NCBI RefSeq assembly: GCF_000143415.4 | Contig: NW_003314287.1 | Span: 1-64,000 of the forward strand | Source of the DNA: Selaginella moellendorffii | Lineage: Eukaryota > Streptophyta > Lycopodiopsida > Selaginellales > Selaginellaceae | Direction of reading: 5' to 3' | DNA length: 64,000 nt | Shown: piece after piece, positions 21,244-33,406 of the stretch | How positions within the stretch are numbered: the first letter of the stretch is position 1 | Layout: each line of letters begins with the position of its first letter | Program-made: the position numbers and the translations under genes | Notes under the pieces: generated by a model | What the model saw: only the letters and a program-made list of their open reading frames with translations | Database searches by the model: none | What the model was told of the DNA's origin: nothing

Positions 21244-22246
21244 ACAAGAGGCTATGGATGAGGAATCCTTGCATGTGAAAGACTCCAGTGAAGAAACTTC
21301 CAAACAGGAGTCCGGTGGCGAGGTGTGGTTATCTAAGGCTTGATTGGACATTCTAGAAGGACAATGGGCACAGACCAATGCCCTGCTGGAGACTCTCGTA
21401 CGCAAGCTAAAGCGTGACGAGAAGCGGAAGAAAAAGTGAAAGACTGCGGATGCTGGCAGCGTAGAAGGTGCGGACCCTTCGGTAGAGACTGAGGCAGAAC
21501 CAAACAAAATCGAACAAACCAAAGTGGAATCAGTCCCTTAGGCAGTTCCCAAGTACAAACCAAAGCCCCACCAGTCTTCAAGGGAGTGAACGACTATAAG
21601 GTGGTGGAGGATTGGTTTTATGATATAGAGGACTACTTCCAAGCATTGCGGTTACCGAGCCTGGAGAAGGTCCCATGTGCAAAACCATACTTGGCAGATA
21701 ATGCCAAGTCTTAGTAGAGAACGATGGAGGCCAACGAAGGACCGGTGGCCACTTGGGACATGATGAAGGCGAAGATCCACACGACTTACGTTCCTCCGAA
21801 TGGTACTCTACATCTAAGAGACGAGCTGAGTAGGCTGAAGCAGACCGAAACCATTCAAGAGTATGTGAATGGGTTTATGGCAAAGAGGATACTTGTCACG
21901 GACATGGGGGATATGGATGTGTTCCATGCCTTTATATCGGGCTTGCAAACCTGGGCTCGCGGCGAGGTGATGCGTTGGAACCCGACCAATTACAAAGAAG
22001 CATTAGATGCGGCTATCAAGGTGATCTATAAAAGTGCAAATATAGAGAAAAAAAGGCCTATAAATAAAAGTACACCCTTCGATAACCTGCGAAAGGGGAA
22101 CATGATGGGGTCGGGGTCCACATTTAACAAAGGGGCCAAACCAAGGGGAACATATAGCAAAGGAAAATTCAAGAAGAGTTTCTCTAAGAATAAGTCCTCG
22201 GGGTTTCGGAAAGGCAAATCCGGTGGCCAGCAAGCAAGTACGTGGG
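21244..22246 (+). pseudogene. Element A gag, inverted and decayed
   Basis: This matches E's gag from about codon 25 to just past the basic region before the zinc knuckle, but on the plus strand, opposite to the pol part. Stops and frameshifts occur near 21330-21720; a clean stretch runs from 21724. At the codon where E has TGA it has TGG (near 21975). Its right end (GTACGTGGG) and the left end of the pol part (19855) fall at almost the same point of the element. Confidence 0.85.
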
Positions 22247-22430
22247 AGCTTTTTCCATCTCTCTAGACAGTGGCTTAAGCTTGTTTTTACTTATTGGATT
22301 CAAGGACCATATGGACGACTTACAAGAGTAAGCTCGTCAAACTTTAGCAGCGGATTGTTATCTTTAAGCTTGAAATGTATAGATCCTTTTCGATTTTATT
22401 CTTTCTGATTTTGGTGCTTCTCTTAATTTA

Positions 22431-23013
22431 CTAGAGGCCGTAGAGGCTGCAAATGACGAAGTTTCCATGGTCGTTGCTTATGTGCAAGTTGAGGTCAATG
22501 CTTGTTCTATGCTGGCCAGTTACCATCTGCGCCTCAGGTAGCCTCCAGATTCGAACCAACAAGAGCAATGTCGCTGCAAGTGGCCCAAAAACCACCTTCT
22601 CTGCCATAAGCCAGGCTGCCATTGAGATTTGTGAGTGTGTTATCGAGCAGTGTCCGTGCTGGATACTCTCCAGAGCAGTTGACTTCGAGTGGTATTTGGG
22701 ATCCTTGCAGCTGTCAGCACAACTGATTGAATGGCAAACAAAGAACAATCACATTTTCGAGCAAAGTTAGTGTTTCCTTACATATTTGTGAGTGAGCAGT
22801 GTCATGCTGTGCCAGAGAAGTTGGCTTCAAGTATGTCGGTATCGCAAAAGTATCTATGGTCCTTGTAGCTGTTAAAAAACGCACTGCAGCACAACTGATT
22901 GAATGGCAAACAAAGAACTCTTTAAACTTATGTTCCTTAACATATGCTTTGATGAACTTGTGAAAGGAGGAGCAGCAGTAGCATTGCTATGAACGCCATT
23001 TGATGCGAAGGCA
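22431..23013 (-). pseudogene. CVNH-domain gene copy, decayed
   Basis: A second copy of the 25545-26024 gene. The signal-peptide exon is recognisable near 22950-23013 (HQMAFIAMLLLLLLSQVHQS), but the splice donor GTAAGT has become ATATGT. The domain exon has frameshifts, although TSIDLNLHISNDHGNFVIC is still readable near 22431-22510. An extra partial duplicate of the domain-exon start lies near 22800-22915. No complete frame remains. Confidence 0.8.
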
Positions 23014-23129
23014 TAAAATAAGCATTCAAGTTTGAAGCTGGCGGAAAGAATAATTTCTAAAGTTTGTTTTCTTTGATAATCATAGTTGTTTGGATTGTAG
23101 CAACATCATTTAATAAAAGGTGGCTTTGT

Positions 23130-23400
23130 GACAAGAGTTTTGGTTCTTTTAGCATCTTGGGTAATGTTTTCTATTCTCGTCTTTGAAAATGAAGCAATGC
23201 ATTAGCCACTAATTATTCTGGAAGTGACATAGATCTTCATTGAAACAACAAGAACTTAAGAAAGTGATCCTCAAGATAAAGAGGATTTTGAATGGCCACT
23301 GAAGATATATAGTACATTTTTGTGGTGTGCATCGGAACAACATGGGTGTCATAAAAGTGTGATAAAAGGAGCATGCAATCAGTTGTGTTTATTAATATAA
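23130..23400 (+). pseudogene. S-protein homologue copy, decayed
   Basis: Similar to the intact gene at 26213-26602: RVLVLLASWVMFSIL at the start, TNYSGSDIDLH, then later blocks with early stops and small deletions. Together with the CVNH relic on its left it repeats the gene-pair layout at 25545-26602. Confidence 0.78.
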
Positions 23401-23441
23401 ATACTTTTTACTCCTCAGGAAAATAAGATAAAGTTGAATTT

Positions 23442-23891
23442 TTACTGATCTCTATTTTGATTACAAAACACTAACTTGTTATTTTGATAAGAAATCCATA
23501 AGTTCAAGTCAATAGTTGTGTAATGAGGATAAGAAGCTACTGAAGCACATTTTGTTTTTAAAATGGATCCTTCAAGTGTTGTACCTTGACATGAATGTGT
23601 AAAATAACCATTATCATGTGATCCCACAGTAATAGCTTGAATGTTTCCATTTACATTTGTTAAATAGTATTCTAAATCTAGTTCCACATCATTTGGACAA
23701 TTTGCTTGTAAAACACTATCTCCAAGCAATTGAACATCTGGACAATGATATAGTAATCCATAGCACTAAACGATTAAGAAGGAATTAACAAAGAAAAACT
23801 TCAGACATTAGCTTACATTATCAGTTTGAATAAAGCAGTCAATGAATGTTATAAGAAAATTCCACATAATCAAAACATAAACTATTTTCAT
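23442..23891 (-). CDS. Secreted CVNH-domain (cyanovirin-N homology) lectin
   Basis: Two exons, 23891-23817 and 23765-23442, with a 51-bp GTAAGC...TTTAG intron; 132 aa. Exon 1 encodes a hydrophobic signal peptide (MKIVYVLIMWNFLITF). Exon 2 encodes a two-repeat CVNH domain: repeat 1 from HCPDVQLLGDSVLQANC, repeat 2 with FTHSCQGTTLEGSILKTKC and TTIDLNLWISYQNNKLVF. CVNH proteins of ferns, fungi and cyanobacteria bind mannose-rich glycans; a secreted, glycan-binding defence or recognition role is inferred. It is well diverged from the copy at 25545-26024, so it is an older paralogue. Confidence 0.82.
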
Positions 23892-24949
23892 AATTTTGGT
23901 ATAAGTATTCATAATTACATATTTAAATGAATCTTTTAAATACGAAAATATATCCAACATATTTGTCTTTTACAAAAAATTTATTCTCTTTTAGATATTC
24001 TAATAACAATTAACTATAATTTTAATATTCTAATTATCTTAATTTTTTTGTCTTTTGATAAGAAATAAAAATTAAAAAATTAAAAAGAAGATTCATAGTG
24101 GCTAGAGTATATCTAGAATTTTTTCCTTTTGAAAAATGTTTCATAATTACAATACAATGTGTTAAAATGTAATTCTAAAATCTTTATTAATGATTCAATC
24201 CCTTTATGTTTTTGAAGTAAATGAATATTTTAGGAAATAAAAATGAGAAATTAATAATGATTTTAATTACATGTTCATATAGAAGTATTGCTCTTGAAAA
24301 TGAATTTTAAAAACAAATTGTCCTTTAAACCTCTCACCTCATAAGAGTAATTGTAAAGGGATTTAGTTTTACTTATTTTTGACTGACCTAGGGGGCTGGG
24401 ATCAGCAGTAATCTCTGCTGCTCAGCCGCACACTTGATATTTTGGGCACTTCCTTTCAGCAATCAATTTGACAGGTTATAGAGAAAAAGTGTAAAGTAGT
24501 AATAGTAAAGGTATAAGAGGGATGATTTTGTATATACATATTTTATTGTATGCCTCAACTTTGAATATGTCATTTTTTGCTAAAAAACTTTCCTGTCATA
24601 ATAGCAACTATGCATTTAATAATTCCCAATGCTTTGCAATTTTACTACTTCCATTCATTAATAAGAGATGTATTAGAAGTTAGTTTGAGTAATGTGTCAA
24701 CTACACTCTATGTGTTCTTCTCTATAAGATATAGTTGCATTATAACTTGCCACTATGGCATGAGAATTACTTCAGTAGGAGAATAAGCTATGATTGAATC
24801 TAAACCTCTGATACCATGAAGAAAAAGAGAAAGAATGGTGTAAAAAAACCTTAATCTCAACAAGATATAGATTTGGTAAGAAAAACCTGTTTTAAATACT
24901 ATAGCTAATTGCTAGCTACTGCATGAGCTAACTCTGAGTATGAACTGAA
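23892..24949. other. AT-rich intergenic DNA, nothing recognised
   Basis: Very AT-rich, with no supported gene on either strand. Its left end is the upstream region of the 23442-23891 gene. Confidence 0.6.
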
Positions 24950-25330
24950 GGTAACTGGAGGTGGTGGACTCCACTATGCTCCAACACCTCTTGCAACCAG
25001 ATCCTCAGCAGCGGTACTCAAGCAATCAGTGGATCTCATTGAGCAAGGTAGGCTCTCTCCATTGCCAGCGCCTCCTCTAGTGCTTGTGCTACTCCAGCAA
25101 TGCATCGATCTGCCCGGCGCTCTTGGAAATTTACCTCAGGTTCCAGGAGATTGAGAGAAGCAAGGTGTTTGCTCGACAAGATGACTGCCGGTGTGGTCCT
25201 CTATCCTCAGTGTTTACTCGAAGCGTGCATTTCCATGCTGCTCTAGAGATCTTTCAGCACATGAAACAAGAGGGCTAAGGCTAAGTGATCAACTGCGTGA
25301 CTTTGGTCACCATTCGCAGGCAGTTTAAAT
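24950..25330 (+). pseudogene. PPR-protein gene scrap
   Basis: The frame at 25084-25278 ends in HAALEIFQHMKQEG, a typical pentatricopeptide repeat end, and the next bases resemble another repeat start after a stop. Short stretches upstream resemble the PPR pseudogene at 41480-43510, both containing GGCTCTCTCCAT-GCCAGCGC-like sequence. No start, organelle presequence or full repeat array is present. Confidence 0.55.
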
Positions 25331-25544
25331 TGCTAAATGCCGATTCTCCTTGAAAGCAAGACAGTTTTAAGAGCCAGTCAGTTTTCTTTTTCCAACCTTT
25401 CTCTGGACAGCGTTTAAGCTTATTTTCTACTGTTTTGTCCCAGGACTACCTTACGGACGACTTACAAATGTCTGTGAATACAAAGATCATAGAGTTTGAA
25501 AGGTGTAAATGCTTTCCTATTTTATTCGTTCTAATTTTGTTGCT

Positions 25545-26024
25545 TTACTGGAGGTAGAGGCTGCAAATGACGAAGTTCCCATGCTCGTTGCTTATGTACG
25601 AATTGAGGTCGATGCTTGTTCTATGCTGGCCAGTCGGCTTACCATCTGCGCCTCCCGTGGCACAGGTAGCCTCCAGATTCGAATCAACAAGAGTGATGTT
25701 GTTGCAAGACGCTCGAAAACCACCTTCTCTACCGTAAGCCAGGCTTCCATGGAGATTTGTGAGCGTGTTATCGAGCAGTGTCCGTGCTGGGGACTCTCCA
25801 GAGCAGTCGGCTTCCAGAATGTCGGTATCAAGAGAGTATTTGGGATCCTTGCAGCTGTAGAAGAAGCCACTGCAGCACAACTAATTGAATGGCAAACAAA
25901 GAACCATCACAAAGGTATTTCTTCAAACTTTTGAAATAAGTACTTCTTTACTTACGCTTTGGTGAACTTGTGAAAGGAGGAGGAGCAGTAGCATTGCTTT
26001 GAACGCCATTTGATGCCAAGACAT
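25545..26024 (-). CDS. Secreted CVNH-domain (cyanovirin-N homology) lectin
   Basis: Two exons, 26024-25956 and 25880-25545, joined across a 75-bp GTAAGT...ATTAG intron; 134 aa. Exon 1 (23 codons) is a clear signal peptide with six leucines in a row. Exon 2 holds two CVNH repeats: FYSCKDPKYSLDTDILEADC, and FRASCNNITLVDSNLEATC followed by TSIDLNSYISNEHGNFVIC. The cysteines and the IDLNxxI-N-xG core match the family. It should be a small extracellular glycan-binding protein. It is transcribed away from the S-protein gene at 26213, with 188 bp between the two start codons. Confidence 0.87.
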
Positions 26025-26212
26025 GGTAAAAAACAAGCATCCAAGTTCAAAAACTACAATGTTGTGGAAGGAATATGATTTACAGCTATAGAAATGTTGG
26101 AAGTAGTCTTTTCTAAACATTTGTTTTCTTCGATAATCATATCTAATACATAGTCGAAAAGCTGCAATGACGCTTAATAAAAGGTGGCTTTAGAACTTCA
26201 TATCTTACTAAA
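26025..26212. promoter_or_regulatory. Shared divergent promoter, CVNH / S-protein pair
   Basis: 188 bp lie between the two ATG codons, so both promoters and 5' leaders must fit here. The relic pair to the left keeps a similar spacing (about 23014-23130). No individual element was assigned. Confidence 0.5.
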
Positions 26213-26602
26213 ATGACAAAAGCTTTGGTTCTTTTAGCATCTTGGGCAATGTTTTCAATCCTACTAGTGGTTGCAAATAAAGCTATAGTCACTAATTATT
26301 CTGGGGGTGACATAGATCTTCACTATCAGTCAGGTAACAAGAATTATAATAAAGTAACCCTCAAGGATAAAGAGCAATTTACATGGTCTCTTAATGATAA
26401 TGTGGTATGTAGCACATTATTTTGGTGTGATGCCTTTCATAATGGAAAGAAAGCAACATGGGTGTCATATAATTGTGATAAGAGAAGCACACAGATTGCA
26501 TATTCTGAAATACATGATTATGGAGTAATATTTTGGCATGTTACTTCTGACCAGGCAAATCCAATCAAGCAATATGGGCTAAAAATGGCATATTGGATGT
26601 AA
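26213..26602 (+). CDS. S-protein homologue (plant self-incompatibility S1 family)
   Basis: 129 aa, single exon. An N-terminal signal peptide (about residues 1-22) is followed by an S1-family core: AIVTNYSGGDIDLHYQSG, then a QFTWSLNDNVVCSTLFWCDAF block and SYNCDKRSTQIAY. In poppies the founder protein is the stigma self-incompatibility ligand; the wider family consists of small secreted proteins of mostly unknown role. Lycophytes have no stigma, so a self-incompatibility function is not implied. Its divergent partner is a CVNH lectin gene, and the pair is duplicated. Confidence 0.85.
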   Translation: MTKALVLLASWAMFSILLVVANKAIVTNYSGGDIDLHYQSGNKNYNKVTLKDKEQFTWSLNDNVVCSTLFWCDAFHNGKKATWVSYNCDKRSTQIAYSEIHDYGVIFWHVTSDQANPIKQYGLKMAYWM

Positions 26603-27839
26603 ATTTAAAAAATAAAATAAATAAATAATTTATTTTTTATTTAAGTTTTTAAAAGAATAAGGCAATTTTTACTAATTTGTTAAGTCTTAATTTTATTGAA
26701 AAGTTCCAATGTCATGAAAATGTAAAATATTCATATTCTCACTTACTTTTATTTTTATTTTTTAATATTCACTAGTTATAGCAATGAATATGTGATTGCA
26801 CATGGGTTCATCTTTTAATTGCACATATGCAGATATATTTTTTTATTTTTAATTGCACACATAAATATTATGCACACAATTTGCTATAATAAAAATTAAA
26901 ATATGATTGTAATATTTGAATAGGGCAGGCTATGTTCATCCATCATCTACTCTTTTTTGAGTGATTCAATTCAACTCATAATTTATGTGTAAAGCATGGC
27001 AAATAAGCATGATTCGGTGATGCCACTTTAATCTTCATTACGATGCTCTTGAAAGTGACAAGTATTTCCCCAAACTTTCCAAGACACATAGTAGAGAATC
27101 TTTATTTACAACTATGATACTCTGCTATCTAAGTTTATACTGTATTGGTTGCTTGATTGTATCAAGCATATTGCCTAGCAGTAGGATCATATGCTCCAGC
27201 TCATCCAGTGCACCATACAACACCACAATCTCTATCAATCCACTAATAATCTTTTTCAACAGTGCTGCTATGGGATTCTACTCCCCTAGATCAAACCCTT
27301 GTTTTTAATGAAGAGCTTGAGTGCCAACTCCTGTAGATCAAACCCTTATTTTTGGTGAAAATCTTGAATGCCATAGGAACATTAGGAGCCCTAACTGAGT
27401 GCTCTAGTGCAATTATGGCATAACCAATAGCCAGCATATGGAGGCTTATGGCCAATACTCTTTGGGCATGATTCTAATCAGGTGGATAGATCAATCAATA
27501 AATTTTCTTGCTAACTTTAAAGGATGGAGAAGTTGATATGGCAAATAAACTGATGTGGATTAAAATTTCAATATATATATACTTTGAAACAAAGCATCCA
27601 AATGATTATTTTGTGAGTCACATATATATGTATGTGATTTAAATTGATATTTTTATTGTTTGCCACCCTAAACCTATATTGCTTACCTAACTCTATGAGA
27701 TGGGATATAGAAATATGCATATCCATTATCTTAGCTTATATACAACAGTAAGTGGTCCAGATTGAAACCAATCTCATAGCTATCAAAATCCCATTACGCT
27801 AATCTTAGTGTACATTTGTTAATATTAGTGTACACTTGA
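26603..27839. other. AT-rich intergenic DNA, nothing recognised
   Basis: No supported gene or RNA. The first about 150 bp should hold the 3' UTR of the S-protein gene. Confidence 0.55.
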
Positions 27840-28618
27840 ACCTCATATCATCCTCTCCTCTCAAAAGAATGGAAGGCAATCAAAGTTTTTTGATTGATGG
27901 GCCGGGATCTAGAAGAGCATTAGGGGGAGGCACTGGTGGATCTATAAGTGGTATCAATTGTTCTTGATCCCTTTGTACAAAGCATTTCAAATATTGCATA
28001 TGCACAATTTTTGGAAGATCAATTTGTTGAATTTCACACTAAACCTCATAAACTTATGGTCTAACTTGTTGCAACACCTGATATGGTCCCTTTTATTGAG
28101 CAAGGAGCCCTTTAAACAAATTACGTACCATGAGATTGGGAAAACAAACTAATACTAAGTCATCCACTTTGTACTTTGCATATGGATAATGATAAGAGTT
28201 TTAGTGCTATTATTGTTCCACTTGTATGCAACCCAAGTGTCCAACAGACTCTACTTAAAAAAGTGGAAGAATGCTTATTAAATACTGATCCCTAGACCTT
28301 GCATTAGTAGCTTGTACCAATTGCAAAGGTAAACTCAACTCTATTGATAATATCAGATCATGATCATATAGAATTTTATATGATAAAGCATCAATAAAAC
28401 TCTATACCTCTATGACATATACATACTGAAGAAACGGCAAATAATCATCTCAATCTGAATGTTGAAACTTTATATACTTCGCAATCATCCTTTTAAAAGT
28501 CCAAACAAGTGTTCACCAAACTATATATTTGTGGATGATAAGCACTTGTGAAAGTGTGGCATATCCCTAACCAAGATGTTAAAATGTAAAATGTCTCAAC
28601 TATAAATGTGGGACTCTT
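27840..28618 (-). pseudogene. Ty3/gypsy integrase relic (family C)
   Basis: On the minus strand, scattered frames give TSAYHPQ near 28540, then KYKVDDLVLVCFPN and KGPYQVLQQVRP near 28060-28180. These are the end of an integrase core and its C-terminal domain. Stops and frameshifts are many. At the place where elements A and E have intron 1 this relic has none. It ends at an LTR piece at 28619. Confidence 0.65.
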
Positions 28619-29285
28619 TGTAGCACATGTGGTTTTTACCTTTTATCCTATAGTGATTTACCATAAGATAACACTATGAAGTGGAACCTAAACCCTCCAT
28701 ATGCCACATGTCACATGCCACATATCCAAAGGACAATGGAGTGGAACCCAAAATTTAGGGCCTTGGGCCACTGTAGCGCATGTGATTATGAGATAAGATT
28801 TGGATATACTATCACCGTGGATTTTTTGAACCTTGGGGGATAAATGGGGATAAAATAGTCACTAAGGCCTTTCTCATCAAGCAATTACCCCTTTTTCAGT
28901 TGGTTTAAGAGGAGAGAGATAAAGTGCACTATAAGGAGCAATAGCATTAGATCACAGAACGACTCTAGAATGTATAGCCCAAGGAGGGAAGGGATAAGAG
29001 CACAAAGTGATTTGGAACAGTCCTACAGCATTTAGCATCCCAATGCCAGGACCAGTATGCAAAACAGAGCTAAATAAAGTTTAACGCCATTTTAGCATAC
29101 TAGTGGCCTAACGCAAGGATATAGGTACTCCACTAGCAAGCATGGTGTGGAACTTGGGCTTAAATCCAAGCCAGATGTAGAACAAGGACAAGCACGTAAG
29201 TGAGAGCTAGACTATGCCTCAGGTCGGTTGGCCATACCCGACATATCCACTATCCCTACTATAGCCCCCTTCCCCCCCGCCCCCT
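28619..29285 (-). repeat. LTR fragment of the S family (TG-side)
   Basis: It starts TGTAGCACATGTGG and follows solo LTR S for about 670 bp, then stops near the CCCCCCGCC tract. The other end is missing and no target-site duplication was found. Confidence 0.75.
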
Positions 29286-30235
29286 AAAACTCTTCAACCT
29301 CGTCTAGTTGTCCTAGGAGATCAATGATGTAGCTATAGTGTGCCGAGCTTGGCTTTATGTAGGGAATGCTAATGTAGCTTCTAGCCTCATATCGCATTGT
29401 TGCATTTCGTAATTTAAGAGCTTTAATCTTCTAGAGATTTAATGCATTTTGGAATGCAAACTACAGAATTTAAAAATATGTTTTTTTTAGTTTTAACCAT
29501 GCTTTCTCCTGATGATCAAGCTTTTATAAATGAAAATGAAAGTAGTAACTTATTGATAATTGAGCCTTTCACTCCCACTTGATGGAGCGATCCATGAAGC
29601 TATTGATGTGACGAAGATGGGGTGATTTTCTTTTATGCACGTAAGAATGTTGCTTACAAACGATGAACTTGTAGCTTCTTGAATTCTTCTTTTATAATTT
29701 AAGTGTATTATTTGAGTGTGAGGTTGAGGAAGGCCGAAAAAGTTTCTGGTTGGTGTCTCAGCATTTATTTTAATAGCTCCATTCAATCCATGTATTTTTT
29801 ATTTTTTATTTTTTGCGTTTTTGTGTATGCCCAAACACAAATGGTTCAGGTAATAAGTTTCCATGACATGAAATAAATTTTAAGCTTGTCTTGTAGAAAT
29901 CTCATATCACTTTATGTTCCATGTGACAGTTTTGATTGCTGTCAGCATGGAGGCTCAATGCTTTGCTTAGCTGGATGCAGCTCCACACGTGATGAAGTAC
30001 GCTCCAAAGCTGTCCTCGGATTTTCAGGACCAGGTCTGGACCTCGCTTTGTAATCTGGTATGTTTGTTTGCAAGCAAAAATCAGGTTTGTATACAAACAA
30101 TAATTTATCGAATGTTACCTCTTTCCGTTGAATCCACAACTATTTTCTTTGGCATTATTTGTGAGTGCTCCATCTCTATAGCGCACTTGAACTTCGAGCT
30201 GAACTCCAAGGCCATTGTGCTATGAAACTAGGGTC
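29286..30235. other. Intergenic DNA, nothing recognised
   Basis: Only short frames with no recognisable domain. Confidence 0.5.
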
Positions 30236-31070
30236 TGATACGATCCCATAAGCACCAGCTCCTCATATCCAACACTTGCACGCAAAATGGTGTTAGATAG
30301 TGTCTAGCACAATTTTAGTATACTAGTGGCCTAATGCGAGGAGGAGTGTACCCCACCAACTAGAATAGCATGGAGCTTGGGCTTAGACCCGAGCCGGATG
30401 CAGAACAAAGAGCAACACAGCCAAGTGGGAGCCAAACTAATGTCTTAGGTGGTCAGACATGCATTCCAACCACTATCCCTATACATTTGAAACCCCCCAT
30501 ACGTGAGAACACATGCTTTGGGCTTTCATCCCAAGCCTCCCTTAGTACCAGGAGTTAGTCTCTAAGACAATACTAAATATGGAATGTCCTTAGATTGTGA
30601 ATTTGAACACAGGACAAACACCATTGTGTTTAGGACAATCTTTACATTCTGTAAATCTGCTAAATGAGAAAATCTAGATACTTTTTATAATTAGCATTTG
30701 GGACCAAAATGAGACTAACACAAAGGGCATGATAGCAAAGGTGTTTGGCAGACACGGTAAGTTGTCATCCAACGATATTGAGGGCTAATCTCAATACGCG
30801 AGGGTTCTTGGCACTAGCCAGTGCAAGATATAACGAGACAGGAACTCCTTACCGGGCTAAGTATGCTTAGCTAATAGCATGTAGGAATTTCGTCCTTATA
30901 CTTGTTCGGTTTAAGTACACTCGAAATACTCAGTTAACTCTACTAACACAAGAAGGGCTTCCAAAGGGATCCAATTGTACCAACTTCCTGCTGTCATGGC
31001 AGTAAGGAAAGAGTGTCTGTAAGGATTGGCCGACAAGTATCTTTCGATACCCGAAGTCACATTTGCGACA
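30236..31070 (-). repeat. LTR of a decayed S-related Ty3/gypsy element (family B), 3' side
   Basis: It ends ...CATTTGCGACA at 31070, like S, and is followed by CTCTCCCCCCCCTTAAG, which on the minus strand is a polypurine tract. That makes it the 3' LTR of the minus-strand element B. Its left edge (TGATACGATCCCATAAGCAC) is shared with the piece at 36093, so this may be a shorter LTR subfamily. Clear target-site duplications were not found. Confidence 0.65.
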
Positions 31071-31675
31071 CTCTCCCCCCCTTAAGGAAGATTGACATCC
31101 TTGTTGATGCATACCCGAGTCTAGCAAATCGTCAAGAAAACAACTCTGAAAGTTAATGGAAAGCACACTATATGGGAAACACACTAACTTAAATGAGTTA
31201 TCGAATAACATCTCTCTACATCTAAAGACGTTAAGACTCAGACACCCTCCGGCCGTCACCGACAAGGAAATGACTAATGGAGTTAGCCACCTTTATTGCT
31301 CCAAGTACCACTCAGTTTACAAAGGAATGATACATCCTTACCCACAAGGACATAGGGAGAAGGCTAAAGGCCCAACTTCCCCTGAGCAAGAAATCAACCT
31401 TGTTAGAAAGATTTAGACAACTATTATAAACTGGTAAATTAAGTTGTTTACACAAGCACACCCCTTTCAAAAATGATTCATCGAGAGAGAGGCAGGGACT
31501 TGTGATCAGTCTATAATAGCTATCCCCATGGTTATGGATTGGACCCATGTACCGAAGTGCCGAAGTCAACCTGCCAAAATTTACCCAAGGACTAACAACG
31601 AGAGAAATGAAACTTCAATTTATAGAAATATATTACTTTATTGATTTGCAAGATTTATTACAAGATTTACAAAAG

Positions 31676-32110
31676 CTAGGCTTTATTATTATTCTCATAC
31701 TCTGTGATAGGCTCACAAGCATGTGTAAGATTCCTAAGAGGTTCCCAAGTTGATTCACAAGTTGGGTAACCTTTCCATTTAACTAGATATTCCTTCACAT
31801 GAGCCTGTCTTTGAAACCAGGGATCCAAGATAGTTTCAACTTCGTATTCTAGTTCACCATCCACAACATTTGGTGGCAGATGAATCTCCCCATATCAATC
31901 TTTGCCCATCGCTTTAGTAGCTCTAGACCAACCTTGGCATAGCTGCTCCGCATAAGTCTCAATGGCTGGGACCAACACTTCAGACATTGGTTTCAGTACA
32001 ACAATCTGTTGAGGCACTCCATGAGTATTCCCTTTTAACGTCTCCCATGGAGAACAGCTAATAGTGTTGTGAAATGTGTTGTTATAACAGATTTCTACTG
32101 TATCCAAATG
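31676..32110 (-). pseudogene. Element B chromodomain and integrase end
   Basis: YEVETILDPWFQRQ, then VKEYLVKWKGYPTCESTWEP, is a chromodomain. Upstream on the minus strand EICYNNTFHNTISCSPWE belongs to the integrase core. The frames are broken between them. Confidence 0.8.
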
Positions 32111-33406
32111 CTCAACCTAGTCGCATTGGTCTGCCGTGACATAGTACCACAAATAATCCTCAACTTGAACATTCACAAGTTTGGTCTGCCTATCAATTTG
32201 AGGATGATAAGCCGTACTAACTTCAACTTGGTACCGAACAACTAAAACAATGTGCCCCAAAACTTACCCATAAATCTTGAATCTCTATCCGAGATCATCT
32301 CTTCAGGAAGACCTTGAACTCACACTACTTTATGGAAAAAGAGTTTTGTTGCTTGTTTCACATTTATTATTCCCACAGTTGAAATGAAATGTGCAATTTT
32401 CGACAACCGATCCACAACCACTATCAAAGTATCATAACCCCTAGACTTTGGCAAGCAAGTGATGAAATCAAGTGTCACACTCTGAAATGGCTATGCCAGT
32501 GCTGGAATGCATTGCAACTTTCCAGCTTGTTTCTCAACTCTATGCTTACATTGTTGGCATATAGAGCAGAAACGGATATAATCTACTATATCACCTTCCA
32601 TACCAGACTAGAAAATCCCTTTTTCAATGAAGCCAGAGTCTTTTACTTTCCACCATGTCCCACTACTAGAACATTATGATGTTCCCGTAGAAACAACTAT
32701 TACAAATCCTTAGAGGGAAGATACAACCTCTCATGCTTATAGAATATAAGCCCATCTCGAATTGAGAAGTGAAGTTGTGCATTGGTACAACTAGCAGCTT
32801 TTGCTACTTCGCTACCAGGATTCTGCTTCGACAACTCTTCATAGTGCAAGATTGCCTTCGCTAATGGATCACTTCCATATGAAGCCCAAACATCATCCAA
32901 TCAGTCTGAACTGATTGTTGATATTGCCTCGAACTGAGCCTGACGACTCAACACATTCGGAACAATATTGTCTTTACCAAGTTTATATATGATTTCAATA
33001 ACGTATCTAGCGAGTTTTTCTTGCCAATGAGCCTTCTTCAGCGTAAGCTTAGGCTACATAGCAAAGTAGCTCAGTGTCTTACTATTCATATAAACCTTGG
33101 TATGTCCACCTAAATAATGTCTCTAGTGTTCCAGTGCCAACACTATAGCAAACATTTATTTCTCGTGCATTGGCCACCTTCATTGGGTTTCATTTAATTT
33201 CTTGGAATAGAATGCAACAGGACAACCATGTCGCCTTAGCTTAACACCAATTGCTTGTCACAATCTTGCTGTAACATGGCACCAATAGCATAGCCAAATG
33301 CATCACAATGCACTTCGAAGGGTTTATCAAGATTTGGGATCCTAAAAATAGGGACCATAGTCAAGATCTCCTTCAACTATACAAAAGCACATTGACAAGC
33401 TGGTGT

